5,487 nt of DNA from Faecalibacterium sp. UBA1771 (GTDB lineage: Bacteria; Bacillota; Clostridia; Oscillospirales; Ruminococcaceae), in assembly GCA_002315315.1 (NCBI GenBank), contig DCGT01000037.1, positions 1 to 5,487 on the forward strand, written 5' to 3'. This document shows, piece after piece, positions 4,876 to 5,487 of the stretch. The position numbers and the translations under genes were made by a program. Each line of letters opens with the position of its first letter. The first letter of the stretch is position 1. Under the pieces are notes generated by a model, which did not search any database, had not been told where the DNA came from, and saw only the letters and a list, made by a program, of their open reading frames with translations.

Positions 4876-5487
4876 TTATTCCCACTTTTTCCACGGCGCA
4901 TTGCCGGTTGCCCACAGCTTTTCGAGCATATCCATTTCGCGCTTATCGTCCATACACTGCCAGAAGCCCCTGTGCGTGTAGCTCATCAGCTCGCCGGTGT
5001 CGGCAAGGGTCTGAAGCGGCGCGCGCTCAAAGACGCAGGCGTCGCCGTCGAGCAGGTCGAAAACCTCCGGCTCCAGCACCATATATCCGGCGTTGATGAG
5101 TGCGCCGTCGCTCGCGTTTTTCTCACGGAACGAGCGCACGGCATTGTCTCCGCCGATATCCAGCACGCCCTTTTGCTGCTGCTGAACGACTGCCGTCAGC
5201 GTTGCCTTTTTGCCGTGGACGCGGTGGAACTCGACCAGCCTGCCGATATCGACGTCGCACACGCCGTCGCCGTAGGTCATCATAAAAGCTTCATTGCCGA
5301 CATAGGGCTGAACCCTCTTGATTCTGCCGCCGGTCATCGTATTAAGACCGGTATCAACAATGGTCACCCGCCACGGCTCGGAATGGGAATTATGCACCGT
5401 CATTTCGTTGGAGCCGCCCGAAAAATCAAAGGTGATATCGCTTGTGTGCAGGAAATAATCGGCGAACCATTCCTTAATCATATGCTG
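4876..5487 (-). CDS. rfbF: Glucose-1-phosphate cytidylyltransferase, C-terminal part (5' end beyond right window edge)
   Basis: RfbF makes CDP-glucose from CTP and glucose 1-phosphate, the first step towards CDP-3,6-dideoxyhexoses. The frame is open to the window edge and 203 codons are visible. The ATG at 5481 is internal: the upstream codons read Gln-His, and QHMIKEWFADYFLH aligns with the family's GYKGYVIKEYFANYFLH around residue 56 of about 257. The missing N-terminus would hold the nucleotide-binding GxGTRL motif. Counting from the Met at 5481, visible family blocks are VDTG (42-45), TGGR (50-53), YGDGVCDVDI (70-79, with the metal-binding Asp), NAGYMVLEPEVFD (130-142), FERAPL (151-156), GFWQCMD (172-178) and APWKKWE at the end. 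One departure is QQQQKG (100-105), where the Salmonella-type enzyme has PPGRFG. I believe this is a trait of a Gram-positive subgroup, but I cannot check that. The next gene downstream is the membrane protein rather than rfbG. Confidence 0.93.
   Translation of the reverse strand, partial: QHMIKEWFADYFLHTSDITFDFSGGSNEMTVHNSHSEPWRVTIVDTGLNTMTGGRIKRVQPYVGNEAFMMTYGDGVCDVDIGRLVEFHRVHGKKATLTAVVQQQQKGVLDIGGDNAVRSFREKNASDGALINAGYMVLEPEVFDLLDGDACVFERAPLQTLADTGELMSYTHRGFWQCMDDKREMDMLEKLWATGNAPWKKWE

Overview
The window looks like part of a cell-surface polysaccharide locus from a Gram-positive, probably clostridial (Oscillospirales-like) bacterium. This placement is an inference. It rests on the CDP-glycerol glycerophosphotransferase-like protein at the left edge, whose N-terminus (YIDPGTGS followed by a hydrophobic helix) is of a type I associate with Clostridia, and on the strong AGGAG-type ribosome site and SigA-type promoter. 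No RNA gene, insertion sequence, CRISPR array or origin is visible. All supported genes lie on the minus strand, so the locus reads from right to left.

Layout in transcription order: (1) from the right edge to 4876, the C-terminal four fifths of RfbF, glucose-1-phosphate cytidylyltransferase; (2) a 144-base gap; (3) 4731-2743, a 662-residue polytopic membrane protein that I cannot name, with features of GT-C type glycosyltransferases; (4) 2694-1360, RfbH, the PLP/[2Fe-2S] CDP-4-keto-6-deoxy-D-glucose 3-dehydrase (E1); (5) a 132-base gap holding a bulged hairpin; (6) 1227-730, a GtrA-family four-helix membrane protein; (7) a strong Rho-independent terminator at 658-694, which ends this unit. 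A new unit begins with a well-formed promoter at 572-600 and a 5' leader of about 60 bases, leading into (8) a CDP-glycerol glycerophosphotransferase-like protein starting at 503 and cut by the left edge.

How the genes may fit together: RfbF makes CDP-glucose. RfbG (4,6-dehydratase, not in the window) would make CDP-4-keto-6-deoxyglucose. RfbH with its reductase E3 (also not in the window) would remove the C3 hydroxyl, giving a CDP-3,6-dideoxyhexose. GtrA-family proteins are thought to flip polyprenyl-phosphate-linked sugars, and the large membrane protein has the shape of an enzyme that would use such a lipid-linked donor outside the membrane. The four genes therefore suggest a route that makes an unusual deoxysugar, moves it across the membrane and attaches it to a surface polymer. 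The next unit encodes a likely teichoic-acid-type phosphotransferase, a candidate maker of the acceptor polymer. The two rfb calls are firm. The role of the membrane protein and the integrated route are inference.
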